This document shows positions 23,173 to 31,252 of a stretch of DNA of 31,252 nucleotides, in pieces. Every line of letters starts with the position of its first letter. Position 1 is the first letter of the stretch. The notes beneath the pieces are model-generated. The model worked only from the letters and a program-made list of their open reading frames with translations, had not been told where the DNA came from and searched no databases. The stretch is from NCBI GenBank assembly GCA_051745395.1, contig JBNJEA010000019.1:1-31252 (forward strand), given 5' to 3'. The translations under genes were made by a program, and so were the position numbers. The stretch is from JBNJEA01 sp051745395. GTDB lineage: Bacteria; Desulfobacterota; Desulfobacteria; Desulfobacterales; Desulfosalsimonadaceae.

Positions 23173-25635
23173 ATGGCCGAAAGTGACAAGGAAGAGCTGA
23201 TCCGTTTAATTGACGACGAAGAAGCCAGCGCCGTGGAAATACCGCAGAAACTGCCGTTGTTGCCGGTCAGAGATGTCGTGGTTTTCACAGACATGGTCCT
23301 GCCGCTTTATATCGGGCGCGACCGTTCCATGCGGGCACTCGAGGCGGCCATGGAAGGCGATCGCCTGATATGTCTGGCCACTCAGAAAGACCCCATGGTC
23401 GAAAACCCGGAACCCAAGGATATTTACCGCGTCGGTACGGTTTGCCGGGTGCTGAAAATGCTGAAGCTGCCCGACGGCCATTTCAAGGCCCTGATCCACG
23501 GGGTGGAAAAGGCAAAAATTACCCGTTTTACCCGGAAAAAAACATTTTATAATGTTTCAATTGAATTGATTTCGGATAGTTATGATGAAGAAGTTGATGT
23601 AGAAGATGAAGCTTTGATGCGAAATGTCCGGGAAAACTGCGAAAAAATATTAAATCTTCGCGGCGAGTACACCGGCGAAATCGGCATGCTACTGGAGGAA
23701 ATCGACAATCCCGGCAAGCTCGCTGACCTGGTGGCCTCCAACCTGAAGCTCAAAATCGAGGAAGCCCAGGGCGTGCTCGAAATTGATGAGCCGATGGCCC
23801 GGCTGCGTCAGGTCAACAACTACCTGGCCCGCGAGGTGGAACTGTCGGCTGTCCAGGCCAAGATCCAGTCCAACGTCCGGGATGAAATTTCCAAGAACCA
23901 GCGGGACTATTTTTTACGCGAACAGGTCCGCGCCATTCACAAGGAGCTGGGAGAGCAGGACGAAAAAAGCGCGGAGATCGAGGACTACCGCAAGCGGATG
24001 AAAAAGGCAAAGATGCCCAAGGAGCCGACCCGCGAGGCGGAAAAGCAGTTAAAGCGCTTAGAGCAGATGCACCCGGATTCCTCCGAGGCCGGTATTATCC
24101 GGACCTACCTGGACTGGCTGGTGGAGCTGCCGTGGGGCAAATCCACCAGGGATGTCATCGATGTCCCCAAGGCCAAGGCGGTGTTGGATGATCAGCACTA
24201 CGGACTCGAACGGATCAAGGACCGGATCCTCGAATATCTGAGCGTACGCAAGCTCAACCCCAAAAAGAAAGGGCAAATCCTGTGTTTTGTCGGCCCTCCC
24301 GGCGTGGGCAAAACCTCGCTGGGCCAGGCCATTGCCAGCGCCATGAACCGCAAGTTTTTCCGAATGTCGTTGGGCGGCATACGCGATGAAGCCGAAATCC
24401 GCGGCCACCGCCGGACCTATATCGGGGCCATGCCGGGCCGGATTATCCAGGGCATCAAGCACTGCGGCAGCAACAATCCGGTCTTTATGATGGATGAAAT
24501 CGACAAGATCGGCATGGATTTTCGCGGCGATCCGTCCTCGGCGCTGCTCGAAGCCCTGGACCCCGAACAGAATACCGATTTCAGCGATCATTTCCTGAAC
24601 CTTTCCTTTGATTTGTCCAAGGTGCTGTTTATCCTGACGGCCAACATGACCGATACCATCCCCCCGGCGTTGCTCGACCGGATGGAGGTCATTCAGTTGC
24701 CGGGTTATACCGAGGAGGAAAAGGCCATTATTGCCGAGCGGTTTTTGCTGCCGCGGCAGCGCCGGGAAAACGGTTTGGCAGACGATCAGCTGGTGTTAAG
24801 CCGCACGGCGCTGGAGCAGATCATCAATGAATATACGTCAGAGGCCGGTTTGCGCAACATGGAGCGCGAGCTTTCGGCGATCTGCCGAAAGACCGCCCGG
24901 CGTATCGCCGAAGGCAAAAAGGGGCCGTTTAAAATCACCCGGGGCAACCTGCAAACCTACTTGGGGCCGCCGCGGTTTATACCCGAGCTCGACCAGGACG
25001 AAAGCCAGGTGGGGCTGGCCACGGCACTGGCCTGGACCCAGGTCGGCGGAGAGGTCCTGTACGTGGAAGTGTCTTTGATCGATGGAAAGGGCGAGCTCAT
25101 CATCACCGGCCAGCTCGGCGAGGTGATGCAGGAGTCGGCGCGGGCGGCATTGAGTTTTGCCCGGGCCCATCGAAAGGAACTGGGGGTCAAGAAAAACGTA
25201 TTTGACAGCCTCGATATCCACATTCATGTACCGGCCGGCGCCATTCCCAAGGACGGCCCTTCCGCCGGCATTGCCATGGCCAATGCGCTGATATCGGCAC
25301 TGATCGATCGACCGGTGGACAAATACGTGGCCATGACCGGCGAGATTTCGCTGCGGGGCCGGGTGCTACCCATCGGCGGGCTGCGCGAGAAAGCCATCGG
25401 GGCGCTCCGGTTCGGCATCCGGACCATTATCATACCGGAGAAAAACAAGCCGGAGCTTTCAGAGATTCCCAAAAACGTGCGGCGAAAGATCAAGTTCGTC
25501 CCGGTTTCAACACTGGAACAAGCCGTGGAATACGCCATCGGTCAACACGTTTTCAAGGCCGCCGCTGCGGGCACCGCCAAATCCTCTCCGAAACAGGCTG
25601 CGCAAAAGCAGGGGACGAAAAAACAGCAATCGTGA
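23173..25635 (+). CDS. lon: ATP-dependent protease Lon
   Basis: Lon degrades misfolded and regulatory proteins in the cytosol as a hexameric AAA+ serine protease. The 820-residue product has the N-terminal substrate-binding domain (LPLLPVRDVVVFTDMVLPLY), a coiled-coil segment, an AAA+ module with Walker A GPPGVGKTSL near 373 and Walker B VFMMDEIDK, and the protease domain with the dyad Ser697 (DGPSAGIAMA) and Lys740 (GLREKAIGALR). A Lys/Ala/Gln-rich tail of about 25 residues follows the domain. The ATG at 23173 has AGGAG five bases upstream and is preferred to the in-frame start at 23026, which would add an unrelated basic segment. tsaB starts ten bases after the stop. Confidence 0.97.
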   Translation: MAESDKEELIRLIDDEEASAVEIPQKLPLLPVRDVVVFTDMVLPLYIGRDRSMRALEAAMEGDRLICLATQKDPMVENPEPKDIYRVGTVCRVLKMLKLPDGHFKALIHGVEKAKITRFTRKKTFYNVSIELISDSYDEEVDVEDEALMRNVRENCEKILNLRGEYTGEIGMLLEEIDNPGKLADLVASNLKLKIEEAQGVLEIDEPMARLRQVNNYLAREVELSAVQAKIQSNVRDEISKNQRDYFLREQVRAIHKELGEQDEKSAEIEDYRKRMKKAKMPKEPTREAEKQLKRLEQMHPDSSEAGIIRTYLDWLVELPWGKSTRDVIDVPKAKAVLDDQHYGLERIKDRILEYLSVRKLNPKKKGQILCFVGPPGVGKTSLGQAIASAMNRKFFRMSLGGIRDEAEIRGHRRTYIGAMPGRIIQGIKHCGSNNPVFMMDEIDKIGMDFRGDPSSALLEALDPEQNTDFSDHFLNLSFDLSKVLFILTANMTDTIPPALLDRMEVIQLPGYTEEEKAIIAERFLLPRQRRENGLADDQLVLSRTALEQIINEYTSEAGLRNMERELSAICRKTARRIAEGKKGPFKITRGNLQTYLGPPRFIPELDQDESQVGLATALAWTQVGGEVLYVEVSLIDGKGELIITGQLGEVMQESARAALSFARAHRKELGVKKNVFDSLDIHIHVPAGAIPKDGPSAGIAMANALISALIDRPVDKYVAMTGEISLRGRVLPIGGLREKAIGALRFGIRTIIIPEKNKPELSEIPKNVRRKIKFVPVSTLEQAVEYAIGQHVFKAAAAGTAKSSPKQAAQKQGTKKQQS

Positions 25636-25645
25636 CGGGCTCAAT

Positions 25646-26335
25646 ATGAAAATACTGGCCGTGGATACGGCAACCAAGACCTGCAGTGTCGCCGTATCCG
25701 ATGACAGCGATATCATAGTGGCCCATACGGCCCGCTACGCCCGGACCCATGCCCGGCACATCATGACCATGATCGACGGGATCGTGCAGGCGGCCGAAAT
25801 CACTATGGAAGATATCGACGGCTTTGCCGTCACCCTGGGACCGGGCAGTTTTACGGGATTGCGGATCGGTATCAGTACGGTAAAGGGGCTGGCAATGGCG
25901 GTGAAAAAACCCGTTGCCGGGGTTTCGGCACTGGAAGCACTGGCCGCCCAGTTTTTCGCAGCCACCGACTTGATTTGTCCCTTGATTGATGCCCGGAAGG
26001 GCGAGGTTTATGCCGGCGTATATCGGTGGACCCCCGATGGTTGCGAGCCTGTTTTTCCGGCCAAAGTCGCTTCGCCGGAGCAAGCCGTGTCCGGAATTGA
26101 CGGGCCGTGTCTTTTCGTGGGAAACGGGGCTGCGCAATACCGGCAGCGCATTTCCGCTTGTTTGGGCGAATGGGCCCGGTTTGTCCCGCCGGTGTTTAAC
26201 CCGGTCCGGGCGGCCATGGTGGCACACCTGGGATACCGGCAGTTTGCGGCGCATTCCGCCGGCGATGCCCGGACGGTGCAGCCGGTTTATATCCGGCGCC
26301 CGGATGCGCAAAGACCACCCCGGCAGAAGGCATGA
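25646..26335 (+). CDS. tsaB: tRNA threonylcarbamoyladenosine biosynthesis protein TsaB
   Basis: TsaB is the partner of TsaD in making t6A at position 37 of ANN-decoding tRNAs. The 229-residue product has the ASKHA-fold start KILAVDTATKTCSVAVSD, the family motif LGPGSFTGLRIGISTVKGLA and a shorter variable C-terminal half ending VYIRRPDAQ. The ATG at 25646 is ten bases downstream of lon, so the two are probably co-transcribed. Cytosolic. Confidence 0.94.
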   Translation: MKILAVDTATKTCSVAVSDDSDIIVAHTARYARTHARHIMTMIDGIVQAAEITMEDIDGFAVTLGPGSFTGLRIGISTVKGLAMAVKKPVAGVSALEALAAQFFAATDLICPLIDARKGEVYAGVYRWTPDGCEPVFPAKVASPEQAVSGIDGPCLFVGNGAAQYRQRISACLGEWARFVPPVFNPVRAAMVAHLGYRQFAAHSAGDARTVQPVYIRRPDAQRPPRQKA

Positions 26336-26383
26336 CCGCAATCAAGGACCGATCGCCCGGGTCAAACATCGTGGCAGTTTATA

Positions 26384-26412
26384 TTGACAGCTTTAACGAA
26401 TGGGTTTAATGT
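26384..26412 (+). promoter_or_regulatory. possible psd promoter
   Basis: A perfect TTGACA (26384-26389) is followed after 17 bases by TAATGT (26407-26412), 56 bases before the psd start. The -10 matches at three positions. Confidence 0.4.
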
Positions 26413-26467
26413 ATTGCGCTTAATTGTAGTGCGCTCCATTTAGCTAACATAAAGGGCGGTTTGTCAT

Positions 26468-27151
26468 ATGGATCAATACAATTGGGCCGATCCGCCGAGC
26501 CGGACGGCCTTTCCTGTTGCCGGGGCCGGATATCCGTTTATTGCGGCGGGGGCATTTGTCACCCTGGTACTGGCGCTGCTGGAATTGACCGCATTGGCGC
26601 TGATCGCGCTGGTGGCCACATTGTTTGTCTGCTATTTTTTTCGGGACCCGGATCGGGTGACCCCCAATCAGCCGACTGCGGTCATTGCACCGGCCGACGG
26701 GCGGGTGGTTTCCGCACAGGTGGTCGACTCCAATGCGTTTGTCGAGGGGCGGTGCATGAAAGTCGGGATTTTCATGTCGATTTTCAATGTCCATGTCAAC
26801 CGCATTCCGTTTGTTGGCAGGGTCAAGGCGATCCGATATACGCCCGGCCGGTTTTATTCCGCGGACAAGGAAAAAGCCGCCACGGACAACGAACACAATG
26901 CGGTGATCATGACCGCAGGCGGTATGTACACCATTGCCGTGGTGCAGGTGGCCGGCCTGGTGGCCCGGCGGATTATCTGCTGGATCAAAGAGGAAGACAC
27001 GATGGCGGCCGGACAGCGGTTCGGGTTGATCTGCTTCGGCTCCCGGGTGGATCTCTATCTGCCCGCTGAGACCGATGTGGCAGCCCGTGTCGGCGACAAA
27101 GTCAAAGCCGGCAGCACCATACTGGGCTATTTGCCCGACGATGCGGGATAA
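26468..27151 (+). CDS. psd: phosphatidylserine decarboxylase family protein (short, archaeal-type)
   Basis: Psd forms phosphatidylethanolamine from phosphatidylserine. The 227-residue product is the short type: two N-terminal membrane segments (about 20-57) end in FRDPDR. The catalytic region follows with APADGRVVSA, MSIFNVHVNR and DNEHNA. The self-cleavage site lies at Gly191-Ser192 in FGSRVDLYLP, where the serine becomes the pyruvoyl group. The ATG at 26468 has AAAGGGCGG about ten bases upstream. The usual partner pssA is not beside it; a leuB-type gene follows after 124 bases. Inner membrane. Confidence 0.93.
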   Translation: MDQYNWADPPSRTAFPVAGAGYPFIAAGAFVTLVLALLELTALALIALVATLFVCYFFRDPDRVTPNQPTAVIAPADGRVVSAQVVDSNAFVEGRCMKVGIFMSIFNVHVNRIPFVGRVKAIRYTPGRFYSADKEKAATDNEHNAVIMTAGGMYTIAVVQVAGLVARRIICWIKEEDTMAAGQRFGLICFGSRVDLYLPAETDVAARVGDKVKAGSTILGYLPDDAG

Positions 27152-27187
27152 GCAGCCCCCGCCGGCTTCATACAGGAGTTTGAGTCA

Positions 27188-27292
27188 GTGCAGTATTATC
27201 ATAAGTTGAGACCGGAGAAACAGTGGATACAGACTCCATTTCGGTACAGGAAACTATTGCAAGGAGAGACAGGAGATGGGAAAAAAATATAG
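27188..27292 (+). CDS. possible 34-codon leader ORF overlapping the leuB start
   Basis: A GTG at 27188 preceded by AGGAG (27174-27178, nine bases away) opens a 34-codon frame. It ends at TAG 27290-27292, overlapping the first codons of the leuB-type gene in another frame. The peptide is basic and aromatic (MQYYHKLRPEKQWIQ at its start) with only three leucines, so it is not a classic leucine attenuator leader. It could couple translation to the downstream gene or be chance. Confidence 0.25.
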   Translation: MQYYHKLRPEKQWIQTPFRYRKLLQGETGDGKKI

Positions 27293-28361
27293 TATTGCGG
27301 TAATTCCGGGCGACGGCACCGGTCCCGAGGTCGTCAATGAAGGCATCAAGGCGCTGGAGGCCGCTGCGGCCGGCGAGGATTTTCAGATTGAATTCAAGCA
27401 TTACCCCCTCGGCGGAGAGCATTACATGAAAACCGGCGAGGTGCTGCCCGAGCACGTGGTGGATGAGCTCAAGCGGGTCGACAGCATTTTTCTCGGGGCC
27501 ATCGGGCACCCGGATGTCAAGCCCGGCATCCTTGAAAAGGGCTTGCTGCTGCGCCTCCGTTTTGACCTGGATCAGTATATTAACCTCCGGCCGGTTCAGC
27601 TCTATGAGGGCGTGACAACGCCGCTGGCCAACAAGGGTCCCTCGGATATCGATTTTGTCGTGGTCCGGGAAAACAGTGAAGGCCTGTATGCCGGGGCAGG
27701 CGGTACGTTAAAGCGGGGCACGCCCGATGAAGTCGCCGTCCAGGAATCGATTAACACCCGAAAAGGCGTGGAGCGCTGCATCCGGTATGCCTTTGATTAC
27801 TGCCGCTACCGGAACAAGGGCAAGAAGGTAACGCTTTGCGGCAAAACCAACGTGCTGACATATGCCTTTGATCTGTGGGAGCGGACCTTTTACGAAGTGG
27901 CCCGGGAGTATCCCGATATTGAAACCGACTATGCCCATGTGGATGCCATCTGCATGTGGATGGTCAAAAATCCGGACTGGTTCGATGTTATTGTCACCGA
28001 CAACATGTTCGGCGACATCATCACCGACCTGGGCGCCATGATCCAGGGCGGCATGGGAATTGCCGCCGGCGGCAACATCAACCCGGAAGGCGTGTCCATG
28101 TTCGAACCCATAGGGGGTTCGGCGCCGCGATACACCGGCAAGGGCGTCATCAACCCCCTGGCCGCGATATCCTCCGCCCAGTTGATGCTGGAGTCATTGA
28201 ACGAAATCCAGGCGGCCAATCGGATTGAAAGTGCCGTGAAAAAGGCGCTTCGAGATGATGTCAAAGATCTTTCCACCGGCCGGATGGGGTATTCCACGTC
28301 CGAGGTCGGCGATCTGATTGCCCGATATGTTACAGACGGAATAAGTGGAGAGAAACAGTGA
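27276..28361 (+). CDS. leuB: isocitrate/isopropylmalate dehydrogenase family protein, probably 3-isopropylmalate dehydrogenase
   Basis: The enzyme oxidatively decarboxylates a 2-hydroxy acid with NAD+; in the leucine pathway it turns 3-isopropylmalate into 2-oxoisocaproate. The 361-residue product has IAVIPGDGTGPEVV, the substrate loop LLLRLRFDLDQYINLRP, VVVRENSEGLYAGAGG, the metal-binding DNMFGDIITDLGA and the NAD-binding EPIGGSAPRYTGKG. RENSEG is also seen in tartrate/malate-type relatives, so the substrate is not certain. The ATG at 27276 has AAGGAG about nine bases upstream. Its stop overlaps the greA start. Other leu genes are not in the window. Cytosolic. Confidence 0.8.
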   Translation: MGKKYSIAVIPGDGTGPEVVNEGIKALEAAAAGEDFQIEFKHYPLGGEHYMKTGEVLPEHVVDELKRVDSIFLGAIGHPDVKPGILEKGLLLRLRFDLDQYINLRPVQLYEGVTTPLANKGPSDIDFVVVRENSEGLYAGAGGTLKRGTPDEVAVQESINTRKGVERCIRYAFDYCRYRNKGKKVTLCGKTNVLTYAFDLWERTFYEVAREYPDIETDYAHVDAICMWMVKNPDWFDVIVTDNMFGDIITDLGAMIQGGMGIAAGGNINPEGVSMFEPIGGSAPRYTGKGVINPLAAISSAQLMLESLNEIQAANRIESAVKKALRDDVKDLSTGRMGYSTSEVGDLIARYVTDGISGEKQ

Positions 28362-28825
28362 AGCAGGTGCCGCTAACCAGAAACGGCTACGACGCCTTAA
28401 AAAAGGAACTCGATGCCTTAAAAAGCGTGGAGCGACCCAAAAACATCACCGCCATTGAAGAGGCCCGGGCGCACGGGGATCTGTCCGAAAATGCCGAATT
28501 CGACGCGGCCAAGGAACGGCAGAGTTTCCTGGAAGGCCGGATCAATGAGCTTGAGTATAAGTTATCGAATGCCGATGTAATCGATCCGGCCGCTCAACCC
28601 AAGGATCGTGCGGTCTTTGGGTGCACGGTGCTGCTGGAAAACATTGATACCGGCGAAGAGGTCAGCTACCAGCTCGTGGGCCCGGATGAATCCAATATCA
28701 AGGAAGGCCGGATTTCCATTACCTCCCCGTTGGGCAAGGCGATTGTCGGCAAGCAGTTCGGTGATGAAATCCACATTGACGCGCCGGGCGGGAAACGTCA
28801 GTATGAACTGGTCGAAATCCTGTGA
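28358..28825 (+). CDS. greA: transcription elongation factor GreA
   Basis: GreA enters the secondary channel of RNA polymerase and stimulates transcript cleavage in backtracked complexes. The 155-residue product has the N-terminal coiled coil with the acidic tip motif GDLSENAEFDAAKERQ and the C-terminal FKBP-like domain (VGPDESNIKEGRISITSPLG, IGK-like AIVGKQFGDE). The start is GTG at 28358, overlapping the leuB stop by four bases (GTGA), so translation is coupled. rpoZ follows 35 bases later. Cytosolic; certain. Confidence 0.96.
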   Translation: MKQVPLTRNGYDALKKELDALKSVERPKNITAIEEARAHGDLSENAEFDAAKERQSFLEGRINELEYKLSNADVIDPAAQPKDRAVFGCTVLLENIDTGEEVSYQLVGPDESNIKEGRISITSPLGKAIVGKQFGDEIHIDAPGGKRQYELVEIL

Positions 28826-28860
28826 ATGTATAATTAATTAATTTTGGGAGGAACGAATAA

Positions 28861-29220
28861 ATGGCGCGGGTAACCGTTGAAGACTGCTTAAAGCGCATCC
28901 CGAACCGGTTTTTTCTGGTTCATGCGGCAACCAAGCGCGTTCGCCAGTTGCGCGAGGGAAGCGATCGTTTGATCGACTCCCGCGGCAATGAAGACATCGT
29001 GACGGCACTGCGGGAAATCGCCGCCGGAAAGGTGTTTGTCACGCGGCACTATACCGAAAGCCAGGAGACGGCACCGGAAGCGGAGATCGAAACGCCCGCG
29101 GAATCGGCTTCGGCGCCGGCAGAGCCGGCCGCATCGGAACCGGAATCCGGGGCGGAATCAGAATCCGGGGCAGGGCCGGAATCCGAACAGCCGGTCGATT
29201 CCGACACCGATGAATCATAG
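28861..29220 (+). CDS. rpoZ: RNA polymerase omega subunit RpoZ with acidic tail
   Basis: Omega helps fold and hold the beta-prime subunit. Residues 1-65 carry the family pattern: MARVTVEDCLKRIPNRFFLV, HAATKRVRQL and EDIVTALREIAAGKV. The product is 119 residues, longer than the roughly 70-90 common in the family, because of a C-terminal tail of about 50 residues rich in Glu, Ala, Pro and Ser with short repeats (ESGAESESGAGPESE). GGGAGG stands about eight bases before the ATG at 28861. The gene lies between greA and ttcA, with the tail probably disordered. Confidence 0.94.
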   Translation: MARVTVEDCLKRIPNRFFLVHAATKRVRQLREGSDRLIDSRGNEDIVTALREIAAGKVFVTRHYTESQETAPEAEIETPAESASAPAEPAASEPESGAESESGAGPESEQPVDSDTDES

Positions 29221-29245
29221 GGCGGGTATTGCGCCGTAGCGATTT

Positions 29246-29971
29246 ATGTCCGGATTCAATGAAAAGGCCATCAACCATGACGTCGGGCGGGCCATTCACC
29301 ACTATGATATGATTGCCGACGGCGACCGGATTGTCGTGGCGGTATCCGGGGGAAAAGACAGCCTGACGTTGTTGTGGCTTTTAAAAAAGCGCCTGGCGCG
29401 GATCCCGATTCACTACACGCTGTCTGCCGTCTACGTGGACCCGGGTTTTTCGGACGGTTTTGCCGAAGCCCTGGCCGATTGGTGCCGGGGGATCGGCATT
29501 GAGCTGCAGGTGGAATATACGGATTTCGGTGTTTTTGCGCACAGTGACAAAAACCGCGAAAACCCGTGCTTTCTGTGTTCCCGGTGGCGGCGGAAACGCA
29601 TTTTCGAAGTCGCCGAAAGCACCGGGTGCAACAAAATTGCCCTGGGCCATCACAAAGACGACATCATTGAAACGTTTTTTATCAATATGTGTTACACCGG
29701 CACCATGGGCACCATGTGCCCGTTGCAGTCCATGTTTGACGGCCTGTTCTCCATTATCCGACCGCTGGCCTTTGTAGACGAGCACCGGATCAGCCGGTTT
29801 GCCGCGGATTGTCAATTTCCGGAATTTGTCAATCCCTGTCCCTCGGCGGCGATATCGAAACGCCGGGAAATCAAAACGGCACTCGACGGGCTGCATGGCG
29901 GGAAAAAGAAAATCAAGGACAACATTTTTCGCTCATTGAGCCATATCAATCTGGAATATATGTTGAAATGA
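29246..29971 (+). CDS. ttcA: TtcA-like tRNA 2-thiocytidine biosynthesis protein (PP-loop ATPase)
   Basis: TtcA-family enzymes adenylate C32 of certain tRNAs and replace oxygen by sulfur, using an Fe-S cluster. The 241-residue product has the PP-loop SGGKDS at 34-39, the cysteine pair CFLC (108-111) in NPCFLCSRWRR, the motif ALGHHKDDIIET and a further conserved cysteine in FVNPCPSA. The ATG at 29246 matches the family. Its stop overlaps the folE2 start as ATGA (29968-29971). A related sulfurtransferase role on another tRNA base cannot be excluded. Cytosolic. Confidence 0.9.
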   Translation: MSGFNEKAINHDVGRAIHHYDMIADGDRIVVAVSGGKDSLTLLWLLKKRLARIPIHYTLSAVYVDPGFSDGFAEALADWCRGIGIELQVEYTDFGVFAHSDKNRENPCFLCSRWRRKRIFEVAESTGCNKIALGHHKDDIIETFFINMCYTGTMGTMCPLQSMFDGLFSIIRPLAFVDEHRISRFAADCQFPEFVNPCPSAAISKRREIKTALDGLHGGKKKIKDNIFRSLSHINLEYMLK

Positions 29972-30846
29972 AAGACACGTCAGTTTCTCGCAAGCAGATC
30001 GACGCCAAGCAGTCCGATGTTTCAGACTGCCGGTTACCGGGCGGTGCGGATGTGCGGATCATGAGAGATGTCCAAAGCGAGCCGGATTACAGAAACATTG
30101 CCATCAACAAGGTCGGCATCAAGGGGCTGCGCCATCCGGTGACGGTGCTCGACAAGAACAAGGGCTATCAGAATACCGTGGCATCGATTAACATGTATGT
30201 CGATCTGCCCCATGAATGCAAAGGCACGCACATGAGCCGGTTCGTGGAACTGCTGCACCTGTTCCGGCCCAAGTTGTCGCTGAAAACCTTTTCCGATATT
30301 CTGACCCAGATGAAGGCCCACCTCGACGCCGAGTCGGCGCATATCGAGGTCACATTTCCCTTTTTTGTCGAAAAGCAGGCGCCGGTGACCCATTCCCCTG
30401 GTCTGATGGATTACACCTGCCGGTTTGTGGGATCGATTAATTCCAGTTGCAAGGTGGATCTTGTCTCCGAGCTGGTGGTGCCGATTACATCGGTTTGCCC
30501 CTGTTCCCGCGAAATCAGTGAATACGGCGCCCACAACCAACGGGGCAAGATTTGTCTGCGGACCCGGTTTAAGAAATTTATCTGGATCGAGGACATGATC
30601 GAGCTGGTGGAAGGGGCGGCTTCCTGTGATGTCTATTCGGTGCTAAAGCGCTCGGATGAAAAATACGTTACCGAAAAAGGCTTTTCCAACCCCAAGTTCG
30701 TGGAAGATATTGTCCGCGACGTGGCTTTGGCCCTGCAGGCGGACAAAAACATCACCTGGTTTGATATCGGCGTGGAAAACTACGAATCCATCCACAACCA
30801 CAACGCTTACGCCTACATCACCAGCGGGGAACAACCCAAGATTTGA
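29968..30846 (+). CDS. folE2: GTP cyclohydrolase FolE2 (type IB)
   Basis: FolE2 makes 7,8-dihydroneopterin triphosphate from GTP, the first step of folate synthesis and of queuosine-type deazapurines, with metal ions other than strictly zinc. The 292-residue product has YRNIAINKVGIKGLRHPVTV, the metal-site cysteine in TSVCPCSREISEYGAHNQRG (Cys177) and the C-terminal VENYESIHNHNAYAY. The ATG at 29968 overlaps the ttcA stop by four bases and gives the usual length; the open frame reaches back to 29809 within ttcA, which is only a shadow. It converges with the carboxypeptidase gene 16 bases later. Cytosolic. Confidence 0.95.
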   Translation: MKDTSVSRKQIDAKQSDVSDCRLPGGADVRIMRDVQSEPDYRNIAINKVGIKGLRHPVTVLDKNKGYQNTVASINMYVDLPHECKGTHMSRFVELLHLFRPKLSLKTFSDILTQMKAHLDAESAHIEVTFPFFVEKQAPVTHSPGLMDYTCRFVGSINSSCKVDLVSELVVPITSVCPCSREISEYGAHNQRGKICLRTRFKKFIWIEDMIELVEGAASCDVYSVLKRSDEKYVTEKGFSNPKFVEDIVRDVALALQADKNITWFDIGVENYESIHNHNAYAYITSGEQPKI

Positions 30847-30862
30847 TTTAATTTCCCGCCGT

Positions 30863-31222
30863 TTATTTTTGCCCCATACACTGCTCGGCCAGTCGGGTCA
30901 CAATCGGTTTGGCCCGTTTGCCGTTTGTGTTGAGCAGGACCGCGAACCGATAGAGTTTTCCTGTCTGAGTTTTTACATAGCCTGCCCGTGTCCGGATCCC
31001 GTTTAACGTCCCGGTCTTGAAATAGATCGGCCCGTCGGATTCCAGCAATTCATGGTACGGGGCAAAAGCCGCCAGAATTTCTAAAAACATGGATGCCGTA
31101 ATCCGGTTTTTCCGGGAAATGCCCGAGCCCTCGACGATGGTCGGGTCGATGCCGAGTGCGTCCTGGGCATAGGTATCGGCTGCCCGCACGCCTTTTTCAA
31201 GGGTGGCCGCCGGCGCCCGCGC
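30863..31222 (-). CDS. dacB: D-alanyl-D-alanine carboxypeptidase / PBP4-type protein (DacB, S13 family), 3' part only
   Basis: Only the C-terminal 119 or so residues are present. Family marks are EGSGISRKNRITASMFLEIL, the KTG box in IYFKTGTLNGIRTRAGYV, and the end region YRFAVLLNTNG. Full-length members are secreted to the periplasm and trim or cross-link-cleave peptidoglycan; the N-terminal part with the SxxK serine is missing. The reading frame continues upstream as ATLEKGVRAADTYAQ, then meets a TAG at 31223-31225 inside the terminal inverted repeat, so the break is probably an assembly or chimera effect rather than a real stop. Confidence 0.85.
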   Translation of the reverse strand, partial: ARAPAATLEKGVRAADTYAQDALGIDPTIVEGSGISRKNRITASMFLEILAAFAPYHELLESDGPIYFKTGTLNGIRTRAGYVKTQTGKLYRFAVLLNTNGKRAKPIVTRLAEQCMGQK

Positions 31223-31252
31223 CTACGGCCCGCCGGCCACCCTTGAAAAAGG
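31191..31252. repeat. inverted repeat at the right edge of the window
   Basis: cctttttcaagggtggcc (31191-31208) is repeated exactly in inverted form at 31235-31252, around a GC-rich 26-base centre. The left arm is coding sequence of the carboxypeptidase gene (ATLEKG), and its inverted copy is the final base of the window. This is what a foldback at a contig end looks like. Confidence 0.85.

Overview
The window (about 57% G+C by impression) reads as ordinary chromosome of an anaerobic deltaproteobacterium (Desulfobacterota), most likely a sulfate reducer of the Desulfobacterales. The evidence is a periplasmic, Tat-exported [NiFe] hydrogenase with no membrane cytochrome subunit, its Hyp maturation genes, a selenocysteine-containing HesB/IscA-like protein, and protein sequences of that lineage's style. 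No phage, insertion sequence, CRISPR array or rRNA was seen. The right edge looks like a contig end with a foldback.

Layout. 1-326: a 7-nt-period purine-rich repeat, an AT-rich stretch and the terminator of a leftward tRNA-Phe (327-402). 445-1185: rsmE (-). 1413-2072: an acidic, mostly disordered protein with a PopZ-like helical C-terminus (+). 2277-5804: valS and nadC (+), behind a strong terminator and a structured leader. 5912-6895: a rhomboid protease fused to a DnaJ C-terminal-like domain (+). 6916-7821: a REC-GGDEF diguanylate cyclase (-), divergent from lepA (8007-9803, +). 9990-10409: ndk (-). 10670-10978: the HesB-like selenoprotein (+), whose in-frame UGA hides its first third from ordinary gene callers.

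11077-19848 is one long leftward hydrogenase block, read hypC, hypF, hypD, hypE, small subunit, large subunit, maturation protease, hypA. Together these make the Fe(CN)2CO group (HypC, D, E, F), deliver nickel (HypA; hypB is not in the window), cleave the large-subunit tail (protease) and form the periplasmic H2-oxidising or H2-evolving enzyme. 20049-21347 is a DUF401 membrane protein (-), 21503-21772 an HU protein (-) and 22076-22855 a prepilin peptidase (-), divergent from lon (23173-25635, +). lon is followed by tsaB, psd, a leuB-type dehydrogenase, greA, rpoZ, ttcA and folE2, all rightward and several overlapping or closely spaced. The window closes with the 3' part of a leftward D-Ala-D-Ala carboxypeptidase gene (PBP4 type), cut by an inverted repeat at the very end.

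The points most worth a second look are the HesB-like selenoprotein with its SECIS-like hairpin, the rhomboid-DnaJ_C fusion, the PopZ-like protein beside valS, a family of 7-9-nt-period intergenic repeats that often build hairpins, and the terminal foldback.
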